26,194 bases of DNA. It comes from Myxococcales bacterium. Its GTDB lineage: Bacteria; Myxococcota; UBA796; SXON01. This document shows, one piece after another, positions 6,071 to 14,145 of this stretch. The position numbers and the translations under genes are program-made. The stretch is from contig SHYX01000054.1 of the NCBI GenBank assembly GCA_009692585.1, positions 1 through 26,194 on the forward strand. Reading direction: 5' to 3'. The stretch's first letter is position 1. Each line of letters opens with the position of its first letter. The notes under the pieces were generated by a model that was given only the letters and a program-made list of their open reading frames with translations, did not search any database and had not been told where the DNA came from.

Positions 6071-7379
6071 CCGCCTCCTGCTGGTCGAGGACCGGGATAA
6101 TTTAAGGAATATCTTAGCGAAGATGCTTTCCGTGCGCTTCGACGTAGACGCGGTCGGGGACGGCGCCACGGCGATCGAACGGCTGCACGAGGATCGCTAC
6201 GCCGTCGTCGTGACCGACGTCCGCTTGCCGGGCGCCGACGGGATGGAGGTGCTCGCCGCCGCCCGCGCGCTCGAAGCGCCGCCTGAGGTGGTGCTGATGA
6301 CGGCCTACGCCGGAGTGCCCGCGGCGGTGGCGGCGCTGCGCGCGGGCGCGTACGACTACCTGTCCAAGCCGGTCGAGCCCGATGATCTCGTCCGCATCGC
6401 CTCCCGTGCCGCGGATCGGTACGCGCTGGTCCGGCGGACCCACGAGCTACAAGCGCTGGTCGAAGCAGGGGAGAGCGGATTCATCGGCCGATCGGCCGCG
6501 GCGGTTGAGGTCCGCAGGCGCATTGAGCGCGCCGGGCGCCTCCCCGCTCCGGTCGTCCTCGTCGGCGAACCCGGAAGCGGCAAGGAGATCGCGGCGCGGG
6601 AGATCCACCGGGTGCGCAACGACGGGCCGTTCGTGGCCTTGAGCTGCGGAGGAGTCTCCGAGACCTGGCTCGACGCGGAGCTGTTCGGACGGACCGGGCT
6701 CCTCGGCGATCCCCACGCCGATGGCGCTGGAACGCTGTTCCTCGATGACGTTGGCGACTTGCCGTCCACCTTGCAGGCGAAGCTGATGCGGGCGCTGGGT
6801 GACGAGGACCGCGCCCCAGGGAACGGGCGACGGCCGCGCGTGATCGCGGCGACACCGCGCGATCTCGAGCGCCTCGTGAACGAAGGCGGCTTCCGGCGCG
6901 ACCTCGGGTTCTGGCTCGACGTCGTAGGCATCCGGCTGCCTCCCCTGCGCGAACGTGCCGACGACATCGCGCTCTTGACCGCCCGCTTCCTCCACCTGGC
7001 CGGTGTGCGCTTCGGCACCACCGCCCGCCGTCTGGCCCCAGACGCGCTCGCGACCCTCGAGGGCGGCAGCTGGCCGGGCAACGTCCGCGAGCTGCGTCAC
7101 GCCATCGAGCAGGCCGCTGCGGCCGCCGACGGAGAGGTGATCGAGGTCGAGCACCTGCCGGAGAGCCTGCGGGGCGGCGCGCCGGTCGCCCCGGCCGGGA
7201 CGTACCGGGCGGCGGTGGAGCGGGCCGCGGATGCGGGAGGCCGCGACTATCTGGTCCAGGTGCTCCGCAGCGCCAATGGCAACGTCACCCGGGCCGCGGT
7301 GGAGGCGGGCGTTGAACGAGAGACGCTCCATCGCCTGCTGAAAAAGCACGGAGTCGATCCGGCTCGGTTCCGACCGTGA
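6063..7379 (+). CDS. NtrC-family response regulator lacking the GAFTGA loop
   Basis: This 438-residue protein has a receiver domain (1-115) with phosphoacceptor Asp52 (TDVRLP), Thr80 and Lys102. A AAA+ domain (about 140-370) follows, with Walker A GEPGSGKE (168-175) and Walker B TLFLDDVGDL (224-233). The C-terminus has a Fis-type helix-turn-helix (about 396-430, NGNVTRAAVEAGVERETLHR). Between ELFG (206-209) and Walker B only about 14 residues remain, and the GAFTGA motif that contacts sigma-54 is absent. The arginine-finger region reads FRRDLGFWLD where FREDLYYRLN is usual, so the second conserved Arg is missing. It therefore probably does not act as a classical sigma-54 activator. It overlaps the kinase gene by 8 bases and the next gene by 4, and presumably controls this operon. 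Confidence 0.9.
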   Translation: MADRLLLVEDRDNLRNILAKMLSVRFDVDAVGDGATAIERLHEDRYAVVVTDVRLPGADGMEVLAAARALEAPPEVVLMTAYAGVPAAVAALRAGAYDYLSKPVEPDDLVRIASRAADRYALVRRTHELQALVEAGESGFIGRSAAAVEVRRRIERAGRLPAPVVLVGEPGSGKEIAAREIHRVRNDGPFVALSCGGVSETWLDAELFGRTGLLGDPHADGAGTLFLDDVGDLPSTLQAKLMRALGDEDRAPGNGRRPRVIAATPRDLERLVNEGGFRRDLGFWLDVVGIRLPPLRERADDIALLTARFLHLAGVRFGTTARRLAPDALATLEGGSWPGNVRELRHAIEQAAAAADGEVIEVEHLPESLRGGAPVAPAGTYRAAVERAADAGGRDYLVQVLRSANGNVTRAAVEAGVERETLHRLLKKHGVDPARFRP

Positions 7380-8521
7380 CCGGACTCCTGCTCGCATCCC
7401 TGATCTCGACGGCGTTCGCCGCCGACCTGCAATTCAGCGAGGCGGTGCAGCTGGCGTTGACGGAGGGAGCGCAGGCGCGGATCGTCGCGGCAGAGGCCGG
7501 TGGTGAGCGCGCAGGTGCGCACGCCGACGCGGCGTGGGCCGGCAACCCCGAGCTCTCGGTCGACGTGCAGCCCCAGGAGACGACGGTGCTGCTCTCGGTC
7601 CCGATTGACGTTGCGGCGCTCGGGCGAGGGAGCGCGGTCGGCGACGCCGTAGCCGCCGCGAATGTGCGAGAGCGCGCCGGGCGCAGCGCGGTGGCGAGCG
7701 CCGCCGGCGCGGCGTACCTCGACGCCATGCGAGCCGGGGAGCTGGCTGGCCTCGCCACAGACGCGCTGGCGCTGGCCGATCGCCTCAAGATCGCCGCCGA
7801 CGCGCGGTACGCCGCCGGCGAGGTGCCGAGATCGGAGCACGTCTTGCTCCTCGCCGAGGCCGCCAGCGCCCTGGACGCGGCGCTGTCGATTCGTCGCGAC
7901 GCAGAGGCCGCGCGGCGCGTGCTGGGCGTGCTCGTCGGCACCCGAGACGCCCCAGTTGCCAGCGGCTGGCCTGACCTCGACCTGCCCGGCCCGATCGATC
8001 AGGCCCGCCTGTCGGTCGTGCTCGCGGCGGACCTCGAGGCGAGGGCGGCCCTGAAGCGCCTCCACGCGGCGCGCCTCTCGTTGATCCCGGCGCTGTCGTT
8101 GAGCGGAGGTTGGGTCGTCAGCGGGGACGCGGGGCCGGTCTACGGCGCATCGCTCACCCTGCCCCTGTTCGCGCCGGGGGGCTCCCGGTTGCACGCCGCG
8201 CGGGCCACGCTCGATGGAAAGGACGCCGAGGCTTCGCTCGCGCGGCTGGACGCCGAGGTGGCCGTGGCCGACGCCGGCGCGGAGCTGGACATCGCCTCCC
8301 GCGTCGCCGCCGCCTGGGACATTCCCGGGCTGGACGGCGCGCCCGCCGCCGCGGCTCGGCGCTACGAGGCCGGTGAATCCTCGCTCGTCGCGTTCGTGGG
8401 GGAGCGCGACCTGGCGCTCGGGGCGCTCCAATCCGCTGTCGATGCCCGGTGGCGCCTGCAGCGGGCCCGGCTCGCGATCTGGGAGCTGGCTGGCGAAGTT
8501 CCCGTGGAGGTTCCCCGATGA
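7376..8521 (+). CDS. TolC/CzcC-family outer-membrane efflux protein
   Basis: GTG 7376 overlaps the regulator's TGA (GTGA). The 381-residue product starts with a cleavable signal (GLLLASLISTAFA, cleavage near residue 15) and has no lipobox. It shows the OEP pattern of two long alpha-helical hairpin halves with short beta segments. One beta segment is ASLTLPLFAPGG. Near the end is a helix with the family signature RRYEAGESSLVAFVGERDLA, closing with RLAIWELAGEVP. It should form the outer-membrane channel of the tripartite pump with the next two gene products. It is somewhat shorter than typical TolC proteins (usually over 400 residues). The next gene overlaps it by 4 bases. The family call is strong; the substrate is not shown by this subunit. 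Confidence 0.87.
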   Translation: MTGLLLASLISTAFAADLQFSEAVQLALTEGAQARIVAAEAGGERAGAHADAAWAGNPELSVDVQPQETTVLLSVPIDVAALGRGSAVGDAVAAANVRERAGRSAVASAAGAAYLDAMRAGELAGLATDALALADRLKIAADARYAAGEVPRSEHVLLLAEAASALDAALSIRRDAEAARRVLGVLVGTRDAPVASGWPDLDLPGPIDQARLSVVLAADLEARAALKRLHAARLSLIPALSLSGGWVVSGDAGPVYGASLTLPLFAPGGSRLHAARATLDGKDAEASLARLDAEVAVADAGAELDIASRVAAAWDIPGLDGAPAAAARRYEAGESSLVAFVGERDLALGALQSAVDARWRLQRARLAIWELAGEVPVEVPR

Positions 8522-10185
8522 TCGGCGTGATTTTCATCTGCTTGGCGTTTGGGCATGGGGGCGAAGATCACGGCGCGCCCGCAGCGCCCGTCACGACGTC
8601 CGACGTAGACTCGATCAGCGTCACGACGTCCTCTCGGTTGCACGAGGGGGTCCTTCGGGTGACGCGGGGCTCAGTCGGCTCCGCCGTCGCAACGACTCTG
8701 CTCCTGAGCGACTTCGCGACGAGCGCGCCGATCTCGGACGCGAACGTCTCCGTGGCGCTGTTGGGTCCCGCCACGGCGACCATCGCGCTTACGCCCGCTT
8801 CCCCTGGAACCTATACGGGAACCGCCACATTTGCGGCCGAGGGCGACTACGCGGGCGCCGTCGTCGTCACCAGGCCGGCCGTCTCGGACGTGCTCTCGCT
8901 CACCGGCCTGCACATCGGCGACGCCGAGCCCGCTGCGACCGCCCTGACCGCCCTGACCGCCGAGACCGCCGAGACCGCTGCGACGTCGCTGAGCCTGCTC
9001 GGAATTCTGGGCGGCTTGACGCTGCTCGGTGGCGCCGGCGTCCTGGCGGTCGGGATCGGGTACGCCATCGGGCGCGCCCGAGGGGCCGCGGCCGCCGCGT
9101 TGCTGCTCGCCGCGTCGATGGCGGCACGTCAGGTCTCGGCCGCCCCGGACACATCAAAAACCCTCCACCTGCCGATGACCAGCCAGTTCCTCGTCGGGCT
9201 GCGCACTTCGCCGCTGGTGCGCGACACCTTCCAGGAGCGGGTTCCGGCCCTCGCCCACTTCGTCGCGCGCGCCGGCGGCAGCGCGACCCTGCGCGCCCCC
9301 GCCGCGGGCGAACTGGCGGCCCCTCAGGGCGGCTTCCCCGCACCTGGCTCCGCTGTTCATGCGGGGCAGCTGCTCGGCACCCTACGCGGCGTCGTGGGCA
9401 GCGCGGATCGGGCAGGGCTCGCGGAGTCCCGCCAGCAGGCGGCGACGGCGGTGGCCGAGGCAAAAAAGTCCGTTGTCCTAGCCGAGCGTGACGTCGCGCA
9501 GGTCTCGGTGTTGGCGGACGGGATCTCCGACCGCGAACGTCTCGACCGCGATCAGTCGCTCGCGGTCGCGCGCACGGCGCTCGCCGAGTCGGAGAGCGCG
9601 CTGTCCGCCATCGGCGACGGAGCCGGGATCGCGATTCGCGCTCCGGTGGACGGCCGACTTGGAACCGTGCTGGCGCGTCCGGGGGATCAGGTGCAGGCCG
9701 GAGACCCACTGTTTCGCGTGGTGGACGCCAGCGGCCTGTGGCTCGAGGCGCGGGTGCCGGAGCGGCTCGCGGTGGGCGTGACCGCCGGTTCCGGCGCCAG
9801 CGTCAGCGCCAGCGCGTTCCCCGGTCTCGCCCTGATCGCCACGATTCTGGACGCCGGCCAGGAGGCAGACCCTCGGACCGGCACCGTCACGGTCACGCTC
9901 GCCGTGGAGGGCGCGGGGCTCGACCTGCGGCCAGGCATGTCGGCGACCGCGTGGCTCGGAAGGGGGCCAGCCCGCGACGCGCTCGTGGTCCCGGATGCCG
10001 CCGTCGTGGACAGCAACGGGATGACGCTCGGCTTCGTCAAGGTTGGACCTGAGCAGTTCGAGCTTCGAGAGCTGAAGCTCGGGGCGCGCTCGGGCGAGTC
10101 CTGGGAGGTGCTCTCTGGGCTGAAGGTCGGGGAGCGCGTCGTGACCGACGGCACGTACACGCTCCGAAGCGTCGCAGGGCGGTAG
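8518..10185 (+). CDS. RND membrane-fusion (HlyD/CzcB-type) protein with extra N-terminal periplasmic domain
   Basis: ATG 8518 overlaps the upstream stop (ATGA). The 555-residue protein is longer than usual adaptors (about 350-450). Residues 1-12 are a signal-like helix followed by HGGEDHG, a possible metal ligand cluster. Residues 35-135 look like an all-beta Ig-type domain (SPGTYTGTATFAAEGDYAG). A Thr/Ala-rich linker and a membrane helix (about 157-182) follow, then a second hydrophobic segment (189-204). The adaptor proper starts after about 210: half lipoyl motif at 258-289, alpha-hairpin at 300-365, second half lipoyl motif RAPVDGRLGTVLARPGDQVQ (374-393), then beta-barrel and membrane-proximal domains. 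It links the RND pump to the outer-membrane channel. The fusion architecture is unusual and its added domain is of unknown role. Confidence 0.88.
   Translation: MIGVIFICLAFGHGGEDHGAPAAPVTTSDVDSISVTTSSRLHEGVLRVTRGSVGSAVATTLLLSDFATSAPISDANVSVALLGPATATIALTPASPGTYTGTATFAAEGDYAGAVVVTRPAVSDVLSLTGLHIGDAEPAATALTALTAETAETAATSLSLLGILGGLTLLGGAGVLAVGIGYAIGRARGAAAAALLLAASMAARQVSAAPDTSKTLHLPMTSQFLVGLRTSPLVRDTFQERVPALAHFVARAGGSATLRAPAAGELAAPQGGFPAPGSAVHAGQLLGTLRGVVGSADRAGLAESRQQAATAVAEAKKSVVLAERDVAQVSVLADGISDRERLDRDQSLAVARTALAESESALSAIGDGAGIAIRAPVDGRLGTVLARPGDQVQAGDPLFRVVDASGLWLEARVPERLAVGVTAGSGASVSASAFPGLALIATILDAGQEADPRTGTVTVTLAVEGAGLDLRPGMSATAWLGRGPARDALVVPDAAVVDSNGMTLGFVKVGPEQFELRELKLGARSGESWEVLSGLKVGERVVTDGTYTLRSVAGR
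8938..8982 (+). repeat. Five 9-bp tandem units inside the membrane-fusion protein gene
   Basis: Near-identical 9-base units (ACCGCCCTG twice, ACCGCCGAG twice, then ACCGCTGCG) encode TAL-TAL-TAE-TAE-TAA, the linker between the N-terminal domain and the membrane helix. Slippage would change linker length by three residues without breaking the frame. Confidence 0.8.
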
Positions 10186-10188
10186 CGC

Positions 10189-13100
10189 GTGTTCAACGCG
10201 CTCATCGGCTTTTCGCTGCGCAACCGCCTGTTCGTGCTGGCGGCGGCGGCGATCCTGCTCACCTTCGGGGGGTGGACGGCTGCGAAGCTGCCCGTGGACG
10301 TGTTCCCCGACCTCAACCGGCCGACGGTCACGCTGCTCACCGAGGCGGGCGGGCTCTCTCCCGAGGAGGTTGAGCTGCTCGTCACCCGCCCGGTCGAAAC
10401 AGCGATGAGCGGGGCTCCCGGGGTGGAGCGGGTGCGGTCGCAGTCCGCTGTCGGCCTCTCGGTGGTGTGGGTCGAGTTCGACTGGTCGGTGGACATCTAC
10501 CGGGCCCGCCAGCAGGTCGCCGAGCGCATCGGCGCGGCGCAGGAGCAGCTGCCCGAGGGCGTGGTGCCGGCGATGGGGCCAGTCAGCTCGATCATGGGCG
10601 AGATCATGCTGGTCGGGCTGGTGTCGCCGGACGACACCGTCTCTGGGCCCGATCTCCGGGCGCTCGCCGATTGGACCCTTAGGCCACGCCTCCTGTCCAT
10701 CGCAGGCATCTCGTCGGTGATCAACATCGGGGGGGGCGTCGAGCAGCTGCAGGTCAACGTGCACCCGAACCTCCTGGCGACGCTCGGACTGACGCTCGAT
10801 CAGGTGCGCATCGCAGCGCAAGGCGCGCAAGGAAGCACGACCGGCGGGTTCCTCGACCGGAAGAGCCAGGAGTACGTCGTTCGAAACCTCGCCCGGTCGG
10901 CTGACCCGGTCGCCATCGGCGACGCGGTCGTCGCGCGGGTGAACGACGTCGCGATCACGCTGGCCGACGTGGCGGACGTCGAGCGGGGCATCGCGCCGAT
11001 GCGGGGGGATGCCGGGGTCAACGGGCATCCCGCGGTGATCCTCTCCATCGCCAAGCAGCCCGGCGCCGACACGATCGGGCTCACCACCGAGGTGGACTCC
11101 GCCATCGAGGCCCTGCGCCCCGGTCTGCCGGCGGACGTTCAGGTGGTGCCGCTGTTCCGACAGGCGAGCTTCATCGAGGCGTCGGTCGCGAACGTGGAAG
11201 AGGCCCTACGCGACGGGGCCTTTCTCGTGACCATCGTGCTGATCTTGTTCCTGTTGAACGCCCGCACGACGGCGATCACGCTCACCGCCATCCCCATCTC
11301 GCTTGTGGTGGCGGCGCTCGTCCTCAGCGGCTTCGGGCTGACTGTCAACACCATGACGCTCGGCGGCCTCGCCGTCGCCATCGGCGAGCTGGTGGACGAC
11401 TCCATCGTCGATGTCGAGAACGTGCACCGACGCCTACGGGAAAACCGTGCTCTGCCCTCGCCGCGCCCCACGCTGAGGGTGATCCTCGACGCCAGCGTCG
11501 AGGTGCGCAGCTCCATCGTCTTCTCGACCGTGCTGGTGGTCCTCGTCTTCTTGCCACTGTTCGCGATGTCCGGCATAGAAGGCAGGCTGTTCGCGCCGCT
11601 CGGCGTGGCGTACATCGCGGCGATCTTGGCCTCGATGGGGGTGTCGCTCACCGTGACGCCCGTGCTGTGCGCCACCCTGCTGCCTGCCCTGACCGACACC
11701 GGCGCGCACGCCGACTCCTGGCTCGTTCGCAGGCTGAAGGCGGTGGACCGACGGGCCCTGGGCTGGGCGCTGCCTCGCCCCGGCACGGTGATCATCGCGA
11801 CGGCCGCGGCGGTGATCGTCGCGGCCGCGAGCGTACCCTTCCTCGGAACCAGTTTTCTCCCTCCGTTCAACGAGGGGACCGCCACGGTCAACGTGATGGC
11901 GACGCCCGGGACGAGCCTCGCGGAGTCGAACAAGCTGGGTGCGCTCGCCGAGACGCAGCTCCTTTCGATCCCCGAGGTGAGGAGCACCGGGAGGCGCACC
12001 GGTCGGGCGGAGCTGGACGAGCACGCCGAGGGCGTCCACTACACCGAGATCGACGTGGACTTCGAGGAGGGGGGGCGCCCGCGAGCGGAGGTGCTATCGG
12101 ACGTTCGGGCCAAGCTCGCCGAGGTGCCCGGCGTGGTGTCGAACATCGGTCAGCCGATCAGTCACCGCCTCGATCATCTGCTCTCGGGGGTACGGGCGCA
12201 GATCGCGATCAAGGTCTTCGGGAGCGATCTGGCCGTGCTGCGGCAGACCGCGACGGCGTTGCAGGCGACGCTCGCGCCGATTCCCGGGCTCGTCGACCTC
12301 CAGGTGGAGCGGCAGGTGCTCATCCCGCAGATCCAGGTGCGCGTCGACCGCGAGGCCGCCAAGCGCTTTGGCGTGCCACCGGGTCTCCTGGCCGACGATT
12401 TGGAGGTCGCGCTTGGCGGAGCCCGCGTAGGCCAAGTGCTCGACGGCGATCGGAGCCTCGATTTGGTGGTCCGGTATGCGGCGCCGTTCCGCGACGACCT
12501 CGACACCCTCGTCACCGCGCCGCTGACGCTCGATGACGGGCGCGCCCTCACCCTCGGGCAGCTCGCCGACGTGTCCGCCGGGACCGGGCCCAATCAGGTG
12601 CTGCACGAAGATGGCCAGCGCCGCATCACGATCAGCGCCAACACAGCCGGCCGCGACATCGGCAGCGTGGTCTCCGACATCCAGACCGCGCTCGCGGCCG
12701 TAAAGCTGCCCCAAGGCTACACCGTGGAGATCGGCGGCCAGTACGAGAGCCAACAGCAGGCGAGCCGCACCATCGGGCTGCTCTCCATGCTGTCGCTGGC
12801 GGGGATGTACGCGGTGCTGTTCGGGCACTTCCGCTCGCACGCATTGACGCTCCAAGTGCTCCTGAACATCCCGCTCGCGCTGATCGGCTCGGTCGCCGCG
12901 ATCTGGATTTCGGGTGCGCCGCTCTCGGTCGCCACCCTCGTGGGGTTCATCACGCTCTGCGGCATCGCCACCCGCAACACCATCTTGATGCTCTCCCACT
13001 ACCTGCACCTCGCGCAGCATGAAGGCGAGACGTTCGGCCCCGATCTGGTGATCCGCGGTTCGCTCGAACGGCTCGTCCCGGTGGCGATGACCGCGCTGTG

Positions 13101-13314
13101 TGCGGGCGTCGGGCTGGTGCCCCTCGCGCTGGCCGCTGGCCAACCGGGCAAGGAGATCCTGACGCCGGTCGCGCAGGTCATCCTCGGAGGATTATTCTCC
13201 TCCACCCTGCTGGACATGGTGGTGACGCCCACGGTTTTTCTTCGTTTCGGGCGCCCGGCGCTCGAACGGTTCTTGTCGCAGTCCAAACACGCTGACCTCC
13301 TGGAGCTCCCATGA
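10189..13314 (+). CDS. Heavy-metal-type RND efflux pump (CusA/CzcA family)
   Basis: GTG 10189 lies 3 bases after the adaptor gene. The 1041-residue length and layout are those of RND pumps: TM1 near residues 13-33, large periplasmic loops, and TM blocks around 340-500 and 870-1030. The fourth-helix proton-relay motif reads AIGELVDDSIVDVENVHRRL (E400, D403, D404, E410). This places it in the HME (metal) branch rather than the drug (HAE) branch. It matches neither the CzcA form (DFG..DGA..VEN) nor the CusA form (A.G..DAA..IEN). In the segment where CusA has substrate Met623, this protein has QPISHRLDHLLSG with His663. The ion is thus probably a metal other than the classical Cu/Ag or Co/Zn/Cd sets, but this is inferred. 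The next gene overlaps by 4 bases. Confidence 0.93.
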   Translation: MFNALIGFSLRNRLFVLAAAAILLTFGGWTAAKLPVDVFPDLNRPTVTLLTEAGGLSPEEVELLVTRPVETAMSGAPGVERVRSQSAVGLSVVWVEFDWSVDIYRARQQVAERIGAAQEQLPEGVVPAMGPVSSIMGEIMLVGLVSPDDTVSGPDLRALADWTLRPRLLSIAGISSVINIGGGVEQLQVNVHPNLLATLGLTLDQVRIAAQGAQGSTTGGFLDRKSQEYVVRNLARSADPVAIGDAVVARVNDVAITLADVADVERGIAPMRGDAGVNGHPAVILSIAKQPGADTIGLTTEVDSAIEALRPGLPADVQVVPLFRQASFIEASVANVEEALRDGAFLVTIVLILFLLNARTTAITLTAIPISLVVAALVLSGFGLTVNTMTLGGLAVAIGELVDDSIVDVENVHRRLRENRALPSPRPTLRVILDASVEVRSSIVFSTVLVVLVFLPLFAMSGIEGRLFAPLGVAYIAAILASMGVSLTVTPVLCATLLPALTDTGAHADSWLVRRLKAVDRRALGWALPRPGTVIIATAAAVIVAAASVPFLGTSFLPPFNEGTATVNVMATPGTSLAESNKLGALAETQLLSIPEVRSTGRRTGRAELDEHAEGVHYTEIDVDFEEGGRPRAEVLSDVRAKLAEVPGVVSNIGQPISHRLDHLLSGVRAQIAIKVFGSDLAVLRQTATALQATLAPIPGLVDLQVERQVLIPQIQVRVDREAAKRFGVPPGLLADDLEVALGGARVGQVLDGDRSLDLVVRYAAPFRDDLDTLVTAPLTLDDGRALTLGQLADVSAGTGPNQVLHEDGQRRITISANTAGRDIGSVVSDIQTALAAVKLPQGYTVEIGGQYESQQQASRTIGLLSMLSLAGMYAVLFGHFRSHALTLQVLLNIPLALIGSVAAIWISGAPLSVATLVGFITLCGIATRNTILMLSHYLHLAQHEGETFGPDLVIRGSLERLVPVAMTALCAGVGLVPLALAAGQPGKEILTPVAQVILGGLFSSTLLDMVVTPTVFLRFGRPALERFLSQSKHADLLELP

Positions 13315-14084
13315 TTCTCACCGTCATCCTAACGCTGGCCGCCTGCTCGACCCCAAACGCAACGCCGGCTCCGACCCCGGTCGTCGCTGCCCCCCCGGTC
13401 GCTGCGGCCCCCCCGGAGCACGCGCACGCTGGCGAGCACGCCCATGGAGCGCCGCACGGCGGCGTGGTTCAGGCGCTCGGAGACATCCACGTGGAGGCGC
13501 TCATGATGCCCGCCGGGGTGATGTTCTATCTCTCGGATCGCGAACAGCAGCCCCTCGCTGTGGATGGCTACAGCGGCAGCGCCGTCGTGAACGGGCCGAC
13601 CGGCGTCACGATGGCCGCGCTGATGTCGATGGGCGACCACCTGCACGCCGCGGCCCCGCTGGCGCAGGGGAAACCAGCCAGCGTTGTGCTGACGCTGACC
13701 CACGATGGGAAGGGCACCGGAGCCTCGTGGGAGACCAAGACGGTGGGGCTGCAATCCCATGACCACACCGCGCTGCACGGCGGGCAGGTGAGCATGTGGG
13801 GCCACTACCACGTCGAGTACGCGCCGAAGGACGGGGAGCACCGCGCCTGGGTGACCGACGAGCACCGCAATCCGGTGGCTGGACCGGTGACCGGGAGCGT
13901 CAAGGACGGTGCCACCACCTTGGCCCTCAGCCAGGACGCGAGCGGCATGCTGTCCGTGAAGGGCGAGGGAGCGGGGTCCCGGCCCGTGATCATCGACGTC
14001 GTAGTCGGAGACGTGAGGTTCTCGCTGCCATTCACCGCGGTAGGGACGGGCGCGGCCGCGAGCGGAGCAGCCCACCCGCACTGA
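13311..14084 (+). CDS. His/Met-rich duplicated-domain lipoprotein of the efflux operon
   Basis: ATG 13311 overlaps the pump's stop (ATGA), so it is translationally coupled. The signal MILTVILTLAAC has lipobox LAAC with Cys12. A Pro/Ala linker is followed by HAHAGEHAHGAPHGG (37-51). Two copies of one domain can be aligned: HGGVVQALGDIHVE (49-62) and HGGQVSMWGHYHVE (156-169), each followed by a strand and a D-x-x-x-x-P turn. Between them lie Met/His-rich stretches (ALMMPAGVM, ALMSMGDHLH), and the C-terminus is HPH. The protein is 257 residues. I infer a periplasmic metal-binding or metal-delivery protein for the pump. It matches none of CusF, CzcE or CopC as I know them; similar HGG-x-V...HxE modules may occur near other metal pumps. 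Confidence 0.82.
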   Translation: MILTVILTLAACSTPNATPAPTPVVAAPPVAAAPPEHAHAGEHAHGAPHGGVVQALGDIHVEALMMPAGVMFYLSDREQQPLAVDGYSGSAVVNGPTGVTMAALMSMGDHLHAAAPLAQGKPASVVLTLTHDGKGTGASWETKTVGLQSHDHTALHGGQVSMWGHYHVEYAPKDGEHRAWVTDEHRNPVAGPVTGSVKDGATTLALSQDASGMLSVKGEGAGSRPVIIDVVVGDVRFSLPFTAVGTGAAASGAAHPH

Positions 14085-14145
14085 GATGACCGTGCTCCCC
14101 GACCTGCGTACATTTCGCCCGTCGGCAGGCACGGCCCGCGCCACC
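14085..14145. other. Convergent intergenic gap
   Basis: This gap of 61 bases lies between the efflux operon's last gene and the convergent membrane-protein gene. I see no clean stem-loop followed by a T-run, so termination here is not obvious from sequence. Confidence 0.5.

Noticed and set aside
4682..6169. A 495-codon minus-strand frame opposite the sensor kinase
   Set aside because: The kinase motifs on the plus strand are complete; the opposite frame shows only GC-driven openness.
9478..11028. A 516-codon minus-strand frame opposite the adaptor and pump genes
   Set aside because: It is a shadow of two securely identified genes, with Arg/His/Pro-rich composition and no domain.
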